Part shown: positions 24,771 through 33,011 of the stretch, piece by piece
Position numbering within the stretch: position 1 is the stretch's first letter
Layout: each line of letters opens with the position of its first letter
Origin: Rufibacter sediminis
Lineage (GTDB): Bacteria > Bacteroidota > Bacteroidia > Cytophagales > Hymenobacteraceae
NCBI RefSeq assembly: GCF_014269285.1
Contig: NZ_JACOAF010000014.1
Location: 1-63,744, forward strand
DNA: 63,744 nt
Reading direction: 5' to 3'
Program-made: the position numbers and the translations under genes
The notes under the pieces: model-generated
The model's input: the letters and a program-made list of their open reading frames with translations, nothing else
Told to the model about the DNA's origin: nothing
Databases searched by the model: none

Positions 24771-25014
24771 CTAAAATTATTGGGTATCGTCCTTCAAAGT
24801 AAGAAAGGAGCATTCAAGGCAAAGTGACCCATGGAAGTAGATGTATTTTTGTTATTTTTTTAGAAACGCCTTAATCCTCGATTCCTTTTTTATAGAAAAG
24901 GTCTAAAAAAACAAACTCCTATTGCCATTGTGGCAAGTTATTGCGTTAACCTTACGGAGTTCTTCTAGTGGGTGAATAGGTTGAATCCGGTGCTCATGAG
25001 CACTACTTACTGCC

Positions 25015-25713
25015 TTAGGACAGAAAAAACTCAGCTCCGCCAATAAAAAGGGCAGGAAGCAGTGAGCCAAACTGTAGCTCTTGTTTGCGGAATTTCAAAC
25101 GTTGGTTATTGCTCTGGAAGACAAAGGTGGAGCTGGAAGTGATAGTAGTAGCAGAAGAACTGCGAAAGCTTTCTTGAAGAATGTCAATTGCCCTATACAT
25201 TAGTTTGTATACTGCCCTGGGGGTAATTTCTAATAACGTAGCTATCTCCGCAAATTCCATGTTTTGATAGAACCGGAGGTAAACAGCCTCCCTTTGCCGC
25301 TCTGACAACTGTTCTACTGCTCGCTCTAAAAGTACATGGAAATGTTTTTCGTCTTCAGCCTCTATCAATCTATCATCTGAAGGGTTCTCCACTTGTGCCA
25401 CTCCCTCAGTTTCTCTGTAAATAGAATTCTTTGCTGCTTCTTTAACTTTGACAGCTATTTCTCTGCGTAAAGCTCTAAAAAGGTAAAACTTTATAGATGT
25501 TGTGGGGCTTAACATATGCCGTCTATTCCAAATTGTCACGAAAAGATCTTGCAGGCAATCTTTCACTAACTCTTTGTCAGGGTGCAACCGATATCCATAA
25601 TTGTACAGGATATCAGAAAAGGCCGCAAAAATTTGTGAAAAAGCTTCTTCATCCCCTACCCTGAATCTATCCCACAACTCAGATTCTTCCTCTATTAATT
25701 GCGATTTTCCCAT
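25015..25713 (-). CDS. ECF sigma factor (FecI-like, Bacteroidota expansion family)
   Basis: A 232-residue RNA polymerase sigma-70 factor of the extracytoplasmic-function type. Region 2 spans about residues 25-95 (FSQIFAAFSDILYNYGYRLH, then CLQDLFVTIWNRR). Region 4 is at about 135-185, with the helix-turn-helix in LSERQREAVYLRFYQNMEFA and ITPRAVYKLMYRAIDIL. It is paired with the FecR gene downstream and presumably directs transcription of the SusC operon. The 45-residue C-terminal tail after region 4 (Ser/Thr-rich, then the hydrophobic SLLPALFIGGAEFFLS) is longer than the usual family end. A 16-bp palindrome abuts the start codon. Confidence 0.93.
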   Translation of the reverse strand: MGKSQLIEEESELWDRFRVGDEEAFSQIFAAFSDILYNYGYRLHPDKELVKDCLQDLFVTIWNRRHMLSPTTSIKFYLFRALRREIAVKVKEAAKNSIYRETEGVAQVENPSDDRLIEAEDEKHFHVLLERAVEQLSERQREAVYLRFYQNMEFAEIATLLEITPRAVYKLMYRAIDILQESFRSSSATTITSSSTFVFQSNNQRLKFRKQELQFGSLLPALFIGGAEFFLS

Positions 25714-25714
25714 A

Positions 25715-25730
25715 GGTTAAACGTTTTACC
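25715..25730. promoter_or_regulatory. Palindrome abutting the sigma factor start codon
   Basis: GGTTAAACGTTTTACC is self-complementary except for one position pair, with an AAACGTTT centre. It ends one base from the ATG of the sigma gene. It could be an operator overlapping the 5' leader or a small stem limiting translation. No direct evidence favours either. Confidence 0.3.
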
Positions 25731-26361
25731 TGTAATTATATGGAAAATCTGCAAAATTTTAAACGCTTTGTTTCTTTATTTTTATTATGCACTCTAATCA
25801 CATAAAACGTACCTAGCGATACTTCAGATGCTTAGCACTGGAATATTCTGTAGTGCAAGTGCCTTTGAAACCATCATTCTCTTGAAAGGATCAGCTTTAA
25901 CAAACCTATAAGTCCCGTAGTACAGGGTAGAATTTCAATCTGTTTGACGAAGCACTGAAGACATGCCAACTCATTTAGCCATGAACCACTTCTACTAAAC
26001 TTATCAGAAACGTCATCATCCATAACTTCATCTAATCTACAACGAGCCAACTATCTCAAAACATCAAGCACACACAGAAGTTCTTATGTATAAACATGGA
26101 AACACATTACTGATTCATCGTTATTTTTCAATTTACAGAGGCAAAATACAACGAATTCCAAATTGGCCATAAGTAAACCGCTGCTAGTAAATCAATGCTC
26201 AAAAAGAACTTTTGGCTGGAATGAATATAATTTAAAGTAAAGTTATTATATAGGCTTGCTAAGATCTTCAGCAGAACCTGATTAGCGCGAGCAAATAGAA
26301 AAGCCTTAAACGTTCCTCTCTAACATCCTCAACTCTATATAGGAGATGTGCACTTACTCAG

Positions 26362-26529
26362 ATGTGCACATTGGTGGCATTTGCTAATCTAGTAGAATCA
26401 ACCAGTGCAACTGAAAAGTGGTTTGCAACAGGCCTGGTCAAGCACGGGTATCCAATAGATGAAATAAGGGCATTTCTAAATTTCACTACCTTGATTTATT
26501 CAGAGCACGTAAAATATTGTAGATACTAA
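26362..26529 (+). CDS. Possible small protein or gene fragment (55 aa), unrecognised
   Basis: ATG to TAA gives MCTLVAFANLVESTSATEKW followed by 35 residues including GLVKHGYPIDEIRAFLNFTT. The composition is protein-like, with an amphipathic helical look. I do not recognise the family. It is on the plus strand, opposite to all intact neighbours, in an otherwise gene-poor region, so it may be a remnant rather than an active gene. Confidence 0.25.
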   Translation: MCTLVAFANLVESTSATEKWFATGLVKHGYPIDEIRAFLNFTTLIYSEHVKYCRY

Positions 26530-26855
26530 GATCTATGATTCAATAGAGACCTTCAAAGAAGGCTTATACTTTTTTAAGATAGCACTGATATAATTCACCA
26601 AAGGATCAATACCACTTTAGATCTTGAAACCCGTTTTCAGCTAGGCCAACTTTGGTGTAAAATCTTCAGTTAGCTGATGCCCATAGATCGTATTTTTCAA
26701 AACACATTAGAAAAATACAATTGTAAACAATCAAGAACATCTTTGAATCAGATGCCGTGAGTGACCGAAAGAGTAACAGGTTATACTTGTTCTCAAACCT
26801 ACACTTTGAAATAGAAGCATTTTTTAATCGGGTACTGTCTACCCATACGCAAGAA

Positions 26856-26925
26856 TATGATCCGATGATTTCAGTTATAGAACTAGTTTCTAAAATAGGC
26901 CTATAACTGAAATCATCGGATCATA
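26856..26925. repeat. Perfect 25-bp inverted repeat (70-bp hairpin)
   Basis: The arm at 26856-26880 (beginning TATGATCCGATGATTTCAG) is exactly complementary to the arm at 26901-26925. The 20-base interior AACTAGTTTCTAAAATAGGC is a diverged form of the CTGTTTTC...GAAAACAGG core seen in other gaps. It is the longest perfect stem in the window. Confidence 0.9.
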
Positions 26926-26979
26926 AAGCTTCCCAGCTTAAGCTACAGTTAAGCCTTTTTAGATTCTGAATCAAAATAC

Positions 26980-27026
26980 AGACGTCCTCCAACTATTTTA
27001 TGGGAAACATCAGTTGGAGGACGTCT
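26980..27026. terminator. Hairpin with 15-bp perfect stem
   Basis: AGACGTCCTCCAACT at 26980-26994 pairs exactly with AGTTGGAGGACGTCT at 27012-27026 around a 17-base loop, and TTTTC follows on the plus strand. It could terminate transcription in either direction. It sits between two members of the palindrome family but does not share their core. Confidence 0.6.
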
Positions 27027-27129
27027 TTTCTGAACTCGCTTATAAATTATGTCTGAGAAAAAGGAAGTGACGGACTTGATAAATCATATCTATCAAAAGC
27101 TTGTCACAGTATGTTAAAAGCATATAAGA

Positions 27130-27194
27130 AGCTCTTCTGTTTATGATCTGAATTCAGCAAAATAAGCCAAAAACAGTTTCATAACAGAAGAGCT
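27130..27194. repeat. Palindrome downstream of second GH92
   Basis: AGCTCTTCTGTT at 27130-27141 pairs exactly with AACAGAAGAGCT at 27183-27194. The interior includes AAATAAGCCAAAAACAG, a weak match to the recurring core. It begins 70 bases past the stop of the GH92 gene on the minus strand, a terminator-like position. Confidence 0.75.
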
Positions 27195-27263
27195 CTTTTA
27201 TAGAATACATTGCTTCTTCGTAGACTTTAAGAAGAGCTTATAGACATCATACATGCCACATCT

Positions 27264-29660
27264 TTATTTAATAACGTTAGGAGGAGGCATAATACCCCAA
27301 GTTTCATTGGCCTGATTCCCCATTACAAATTCCAGCTTACCGCCTGCCATCAGCTCATCTAGATACATCCAGCTATTGGTCAAAGGCTTTCCATTAAAAG
27401 TGGCAGATTGAATGTACACGTTGGTGGCAGAGTTGTTTTTAGCTTCAATGACCAGCTTCTTTTGGTTGCCCAATGTGATGGTAGATTTGTCAAACAAGGG
27501 GCTACCTATTTGTATGATAGGACGGGCATCGGTGAAGCCTTTTACATCAAACAAACCTAGTGAGGCCATCACGTACCAAGACCCTAGCTGACCCTGGTCT
27601 TCATCTTGCCCATAACCGTAGCCATGCACGCCTTCTGTCCCATAAAACTCATTGCAGATGTCCCTGGTCCATTTCTGGGTGAGCCAAGGCTTGCCAGAAA
27701 AGTTGAAGAGCCAGCTTATATGCAGGTTGGGCTGGTTTCCGTGGTTGTAGATGGCGTTGATACCCGCAAAGGCATCTATGGTTTTGCCGCCACCAAAGGC
27801 GTTCTTCTGAGACTCAGTGAAAATATTATTTAACCTGGTGTTGAACTCATCTTTACCCACGGCAGTGATTAAAGCATCGGGGTTCTGAGGAACAAAGAAA
27901 GTATACTGGATGGCATTGCCTTCCTGGAACCCTCTCCAGGCTTCATAGGGGTCAAACGGTGTGATAAAATTGCCCTTTAAGTCTTTTGGTTGTATCAGTT
28001 TAGACTGCGGGTTAAACAGATTCTTCCAGCCTTCTGAGTACTTCATCAGCTTTTGGTAATCTGCTGTTTTGCCCATAGACTTAGCCATTTGGGCCGCTGC
28101 GTAGGCACTATAGGCGTATTCCATGGTGTGCGAAGCAGAAAAGGTAGACCCTGTGGAATCTGTGATGAAAACGTTACCGCCGCCTATAAAGGGACTGTAG
28201 CCGCGCTCTACAAAGGCCTTTACATCCATTTTCCCAGAGCCTTCTTTCCTGTTTTTATAGCCCATTTCATTCTCATACACTGCTTTGTAGGCCAGCTCTG
28301 TGTCATAATCTCTGATACCGGCATTGTATGCGGCCGCTACGGCCAGGCCTACCATATTGGTACCTACCCCAGAAACGAAATTGCTATTGGCTATCCCGTC
28401 ACCAAACCAGCCTCTTTCTTTGTACACTTGTAATTGGGTATGCACAAAGTCATTGTAATGCTGCGGGTATGCTAAAGTCCATAATTGTGTCAGGTTCCAG
28501 TAGCCTCCCCAGATCGCATCTGTGTTCATGAAATTGTAGCTGAAGCTCCCCTTTGCATCGCGGGGTAATTGCCCAATGGCACCGTCGTGCCGCGGGAAAG
28601 AACCGTTCACGTCGCTGGCCACACCCCGGCCTAAAAGCGCATGGTATAAACCGGTATAGAACTTGGTTTTACTTTTCTCATCAGCGCTTTCTACATCCAG
28701 CTTGTTTAACTCTTCCCGCCACGCTTTCTGGGCCTGTTCCTTGGCTTTGTCAAAAGACAGCTTCTCGCCTTCGGTGGCCAGGTTTAATTTGGCATTCTGC
28801 GTAGACGTATAAGACAGCCCTACCTTTATTTCAATGGCTTCCTGGTCTTTGGTGCTGTACTCCAGGAAAAGTCCGGCTCCTTTGCCCTTCGCTGAGTTGG
28901 AAGAAGCCTGTATTCCTTTCTCTGTGAAGGAACCTACCCGCAGAGGCTTCTTGCTGACTTCTCCGTAGAAATACATAAACACTTTTCCTTCGGGGTCATA
29001 TTTTTTCACATATTTAGGGTAGGTCTCTACAAAGCCCTCAAAATGTGTATCGTCAATCATTTTAACGGAGGCATCTGTAATCCAGCCGCTTTCGCCTTGC
29101 ACGTTTCCTATATCAAAAATAATTCTTGATTGCTCGTTTTGGGGAAAAGTATACCGGTGAAACCCAACGCGTTTGGTAGCGGTCAGCTCGGCGGTAATCT
29201 TATGCTCATCTAAGAGAACTTTGTAGTAGCCGGGTTGCGCCAGCTCGTTTTTTCTGTCAAATTCCGACCGGTAGCCACTAGCGCTGTTTTCCAGTTCACC
29301 GGGTTTTACTTTTAGCTCTCCGGCCGTGGGCATAAAGCTGATTCCGCCCACCTGCCACTCATGGAAATGCACAAAACCTTCAATGGAGGTATGCCGGGTG
29401 TCATAGCCCACGGCTTCCCAGCCATCTTTATTTCCGTAATGCCCGTTGGTAGAAGGGGCTAACTTGGCCATGCCATACGGCACTGCGGCCGGAGTATAGA
29501 AAAACCAGCGACTGTGGGCCGTACCTATGTTAGGGTCAACGTACCTAAGTACATCTTTCTGACTAAGTTCATCTTTCTCATTCTTGGTGACAGCACAGGA
29601 GCCTATCCCAAGAGATAACATTAGCAGAGATGATTGTAGAATGAGGTTTCGTATTTTCAT
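27264..29660 (-). CDS. GH92 alpha-mannosidase, second copy, lipoprotein
   Basis: A 798-residue lipoprotein (signal LMLSLGIGSCAVTK). The GH92 hallmarks are present: YVDPNIGTAHSRWFFYTPAA at the N-terminus, GNQPNLHISWLFNFSGKPWL, and the C-terminal catalytic-base region. That region reads GQDEDQGQLGSWYVMASLGL, a variant of the more common DDxGxMSxW seen in the other GH92 of this window, so the two belong to different subgroups and probably cut different mannosyl linkages (inference). It lies alone, about 1.5 kb upstream of the sigma factor gene, followed by strong hairpins, so it is likely transcribed separately from the mannan PUL. Confidence 0.88.
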   Translation of the reverse strand: MKIRNLILQSSLLMLSLGIGSCAVTKNEKDELSQKDVLRYVDPNIGTAHSRWFFYTPAAVPYGMAKLAPSTNGHYGNKDGWEAVGYDTRHTSIEGFVHFHEWQVGGISFMPTAGELKVKPGELENSASGYRSEFDRKNELAQPGYYKVLLDEHKITAELTATKRVGFHRYTFPQNEQSRIIFDIGNVQGESGWITDASVKMIDDTHFEGFVETYPKYVKKYDPEGKVFMYFYGEVSKKPLRVGSFTEKGIQASSNSAKGKGAGLFLEYSTKDQEAIEIKVGLSYTSTQNAKLNLATEGEKLSFDKAKEQAQKAWREELNKLDVESADEKSKTKFYTGLYHALLGRGVASDVNGSFPRHDGAIGQLPRDAKGSFSYNFMNTDAIWGGYWNLTQLWTLAYPQHYNDFVHTQLQVYKERGWFGDGIANSNFVSGVGTNMVGLAVAAAYNAGIRDYDTELAYKAVYENEMGYKNRKEGSGKMDVKAFVERGYSPFIGGGNVFITDSTGSTFSASHTMEYAYSAYAAAQMAKSMGKTADYQKLMKYSEGWKNLFNPQSKLIQPKDLKGNFITPFDPYEAWRGFQEGNAIQYTFFVPQNPDALITAVGKDEFNTRLNNIFTESQKNAFGGGKTIDAFAGINAIYNHGNQPNLHISWLFNFSGKPWLTQKWTRDICNEFYGTEGVHGYGYGQDEDQGQLGSWYVMASLGLFDVKGFTDARPIIQIGSPLFDKSTITLGNQKKLVIEAKNNSATNVYIQSATFNGKPLTNSWMYLDELMAGGKLEFVMGNQANETWGIMPPPNVIK

Positions 29661-29901
29661 TTGAACGGATTATTGGTATTTACTTATATTTTAAAAGAAG
29701 CACCTGAACTCTTTGCATTCAGTCCTAATCAACCGCTGCTGTGTTTAGCAGAGCGACCTCTACTATGATGTTTGGCATAGAAGGTTTTCAGCACTTCGAA
29801 ATGCAGGTTTAAATTATACTATACCCCAAAGGGGGGGCACTGTTGAAAATGAAAAAGGTGCCTAAAACAGCAAAGCGGTGCCAGTAGCCTTATGGACATC
29901 C

Positions 29902-30345
29902 TTATTGAGCAGCCCTCATACTCTGTATTTCCTCTAAAGATTTCCCTTTCGTTTCTGGCACCATTTTCAGGACTCCCCAGAAAGCGCCCAAACAGAAAAA
30001 TGCGTAAAACCAGAAGGTACCTGAAGCTCCTAATGATGCCAAAAGAAGGGGCGTAACCTGACCTACTATGGTGTCTGCTATCCACATGGCCATGATACTG
30101 AGCTCCATGGCTCTCCCCCTTATTTTATTGGGGAAGATTTCTGCCGCAATCACAAATTTCAAAGGGACTATGAAGAATGCGAAACAGGCCCAAAACACGA
30201 TAATGGATAGCAAGAGGAAGAACCCAGTACTACCGGCCAGTAAACAACAGACTTAAAGTAGCACCTACTGAACCAACTAAATAGAGAGGCCTGCGTCCTA
30301 ATTTGTCTTCTTCCAGCACATAGATTTCTATTCTTTGTTTGTTTC
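29902..30345 (-). pseudogene. Truncated, frameshifted sugar-porter (MFS) remnant
   Basis: Only the last third of a sugar-porter-family transporter remains. One frame gives the EEDKLGRRPLYLVGSVG motif at about 30265-30325, with the D-x-x-GRR signature, and then hits a stop. The continuing homology (FFLLLSIIVFWACFAFFIVP, then AAEIFPNKIRGRAMELS and the ending VPETKGKSLEEIQ) lies in another frame, so a frameshift falls near 30232-30244. The N-terminal two thirds (about 300 residues) are missing. An intact copy would have imported a monosaccharide and may once have belonged to the adjacent GH92 or SGNH genes. The 241 bases between it and the GH92 start hold no gene. Confidence 0.85.
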
Positions 30346-30382
30346 TCTGCTTATAATATCAAAGGATTATAGTTCTGCTGCT

Positions 30383-32578
30383 TTAGTGGGTTTGCTGTTG
30401 CCCCTTCCCTTTTCGCCTGGTACCCGGGTGCGTCGGGTCTTTACCGGTTTTCTGGGGCACAAGTGAATACATACCAGGAGCCAAGTCCGAAATGTTGATC
30501 TTACTGCCTTGCACTTGCCTAGTAAACACTTGCCGGCCCACCAGATTAGGAACTAGTACCTGACTACCTTCCACTTCTTTGCTTGACGATAGGTCAATCT
30601 CGCCGGCGGTTAGGTTGGGAAACAACCTAAAGCCCGAGGCTTTCACACGGTTCATGTTAAAACCTAAAGGCTCTGAAGTAACACGAAGCGTGTTGAGGCT
30701 TTGCGCTAAGTTCACCAGTGAGTCTGACACGCCCACCCGTTTGCCGTCTAAGGGAGCGTAAATTTCCAAGCTGGACTTTAGTACGCTGTCAGCTACCAGG
30801 CGGTATATTTCTTCCCGGGTCATACCAGCCCGGTGAAACGTCCAGTTCCTAAACTTAGCTTGCTTTGGCTCACTGTTGCCGCTTAGCTTGAATTGTGTAG
30901 GGATGAGTTTTTCGCTTAAAGAGCCGGCCTGTACGCTGTCTATGTAAAGGATGGTCTCACCGCGGGCATAATAATGGGTAAGGCTGATTTTATGCCACTT
31001 GCCATCATGCACGTTTCCTGTGCTTGTCACTCTGCCGGTTTTAGGAGACCGATACATAACTTTTCCGGAAGCATCGGTAGAGATAACGCCAACGCCACCA
31101 CCTGCCTCTGTTATTCTCATCAAGGCCTGTGCTTTTGAGGCTTTAAAAGACACGGTACTAGTAAAAGAGTGCACTACGTTTTCAGGCGTAAATACAAGGG
31201 ATTTGCTGCCCTTCGCCTTACTAGAAGCCAGCGTTATGTGAGACCCTTCTACTTTCTTTGGCTGGGGCTTGTTTGCAGCCAGCGCATCAAAAAGCGACGG
31301 TACTAATGTATAGGCCATCTCTGCGTGACCCGCATCATTAGGGTGCAGTGCATCATCCCAGAAACCGGTGGCCCAACGGCCAGCCCCGTCGTCTACTGCT
31401 CCTAATAAGTTCACACTAGGCACATCCCAGGAATGAATAAGAAGGTTCATCTGCTGGATAAAGGCGTAGTCTGTGGCGTTGTAGTCGTTGCGGGTGTAGT
31501 TGTTGGTGATAACCGGAACCATGCCCTTGTCGCGGGCCTGTCTAATCAATTGCTGCAGGTTGGTACTGAACTGGTCAAAACGTGGCTGCCCGAATTCATG
31601 TATTCCCTCATTTCCCAAGGCCAACGCATATATGACGTACTTGGCTTTCTGCGGCAGCAAATCAGATTGCCATCGGTTCATTACTCGCACGGTGTTATCG
31701 CCGGGCACCGAGATATTGGTCGTTTGCCAGTCCAGTCCCAGTTGCTGAGTACTTCTGGCCCGCAAAATATTGGTATATAGGCTTGTGTAACCTACCCTGT
31801 TGGTGGCTCCCGTCCCGTGTGGTACAGACGAACCGAAATACACAATCTTCAGTTCATTCAAGGGCTCATACGACTGCAGCGACAAGCCATCTAAGAAAAC
31901 CTCACCTACCGTGGCTCTGGTAGCGTTACTCCAGACCAGACTCCCGTTGATATAGGTGGTCTTGGAAATCTCCAGATTGTTGATCCAGTTGGCATCTGCC
32001 AGCAAGATATCTGAAGGGGTTATTGAGTTGTTATTTCCGCTATAATTATTGTTCCCTATGGCGCTGCCTATGGTTTGCTGTGAAACTGTGCTCACCGTTC
32101 TGCCCAAGAGTTTGTTTTGGGTTACGCGGTTGTCCTTTGCCTGTCTGCTCCCGAAGGAATGGAAAGCATAGCGATTATTCGCGGCAAAACCACCCATCCT
32201 AAGCCGACCTAAACCGTTAGCACCTTCTAAGGAAAAACAATCTTGGGTAGCGGCGGCTATCGCATACTCCTCCAACAGCGCATTTGATGGGGCCAGCAGC
32301 CCTCCGTTTTGAATGCCATTGGTCAGAAAGCCAGATACTACTTTCCCATAAATGCCGCTGGGCTGATTTTGTTTGTCTGTTAGGTTAAAGATATCTTCCC
32401 CAGCGGTGGAATTGAGCACGTTGTTCCAGTAATTACCGATAACATCTGGGCTTGGCGTGATGTTGTCATTGTTGACCTCACTGGGTTTGAAGTCAACCAA
32501 CATAGGCCGAAGCGCTTGGCTGTGAGTGGTTAACCCTGATAGAATAACCAACAACACCAGGAGTAGCTTTCTTCCCAT
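30383..32578 (-). CDS. Secreted SGNH hydrolase with LamG-like domain and T9SS-like C-terminus
   Basis: A 731-residue exported protein with signal peptide LLLVLLVILSGLTTHSQA. Residues about 20-240 form an uncharacterised N-terminal part. Residues about 245-440 form an SGNH/GDSL hydrolase: block I is YFGSSVPHGTG (nucleophile Ser), block III ALGNEGIHEFG, and block V DDALHPNDAGH supplies the Asp/His pair. Such domains deacylate polysaccharides. Residues about 455-610 resemble a LamG/concanavalin-like module (DGKWHKISLTHYYARGETIL). The C-terminus (FRLFPNLTAGEIDLSSSKEV to LAPGMYSL) resembles a type IX secretion sorting domain but is followed by an unusual basic tail of about 25 residues. It is flanked by a transporter pseudogene and an IS remnant, and the true substrate is unknown. 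Confidence 0.75.
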   Translation of the reverse strand: MGRKLLLVLLVILSGLTTHSQALRPMLVDFKPSEVNNDNITPSPDVIGNYWNNVLNSTAGEDIFNLTDKQNQPSGIYGKVVSGFLTNGIQNGGLLAPSNALLEEYAIAAATQDCFSLEGANGLGRLRMGGFAANNRYAFHSFGSRQAKDNRVTQNKLLGRTVSTVSQQTIGSAIGNNNYSGNNNSITPSDILLADANWINNLEISKTTYINGSLVWSNATRATVGEVFLDGLSLQSYEPLNELKIVYFGSSVPHGTGATNRVGYTSLYTNILRARSTQQLGLDWQTTNISVPGDNTVRVMNRWQSDLLPQKAKYVIYALALGNEGIHEFGQPRFDQFSTNLQQLIRQARDKGMVPVITNNYTRNDYNATDYAFIQQMNLLIHSWDVPSVNLLGAVDDGAGRWATGFWDDALHPNDAGHAEMAYTLVPSLFDALAANKPQPKKVEGSHITLASSKAKGSKSLVFTPENVVHSFTSTVSFKASKAQALMRITEAGGGVGVISTDASGKVMYRSPKTGRVTSTGNVHDGKWHKISLTHYYARGETILYIDSVQAGSLSEKLIPTQFKLSGNSEPKQAKFRNWTFHRAGMTREEIYRLVADSVLKSSLEIYAPLDGKRVGVSDSLVNLAQSLNTLRVTSEPLGFNMNRVKASGFRLFPNLTAGEIDLSSSKEVEGSQVLVPNLVGRQVFTRQVQGSKINISDLAPGMYSLVPQKTGKDPTHPGTRRKGKGQQQTH

Positions 32579-32785
32579 AAGCTCTTATATGATTTAGACA
32601 TCTAAGACTAACTGTTACTATTTCTAAAATCCTAGGTTTTAATGAACATCTGCCCTACTATTCGCCCCTAAAGCAAAACCTTTATCTAGCGTAAGTCATT
32701 GAGGTTACCCTAGAATTTTCATCAGCAAAGAGAGTAATTGCAGATTCACATTTCAATAGCTTTGCGTTAACATAAATTTGAATGA

Positions 32786-32882
32786 ATCTAAAAGACTACA
32801 TCGGAGCCGTATGATAAGGAAAACCTTTTCCATTTCGGAATCTTGGCTCTAACACACAACCTCGTAGGGCTGTCTTTTAGAT
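32786..32882. repeat. 97-bp imperfect palindrome with 11-bp perfect ends
   Basis: ATCTAAAAGAC at 32786-32796 pairs exactly with GTCTTTTAGAT at 32872-32882. Inside are shorter matches (GAGCC/GGCTC and GGAAAACCTTTTCC). It could be a large terminator or regulatory stem, or a small MITE-like element. The rest of the 32579-33011 gap shows no gene. Confidence 0.5.
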
Positions 32883-33011
32883 GAAACCGTCTAATGAATC
32901 CTCCTTAAGGGAGTAAAGAAGAAATTAAGCCAAAGTGCCCCATGCACTGAAAATTATTTCTAATTATTTATAAAGAATTATGACTTATAAGTTAGATTCT
33001 AAATAAATGCT

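Larger units (their letters stand above)
25731..27263. other. Gene-poor 1.5-kb junction with hairpins and possible coding remnants
   Basis: No full-length gene is visible here. The stretch is AT-rich. It holds a 55-codon open frame on the plus strand (26362-26529), a further plus-strand frame without a proper start at about 26730-26904 (contains HFEIEAFFNRVLSTHTQEYD), and three strong inverted repeats between 26856 and 27194. The part next to 25.7 kb should contain the sigma factor promoter. Confidence 0.6.

Noticed and set aside
29840-29890. Possible further palindrome-family member downstream of the pseudogene
   Set aside because: Pairing between CACTGTT-type and AACAG-type segments is too irregular to call.
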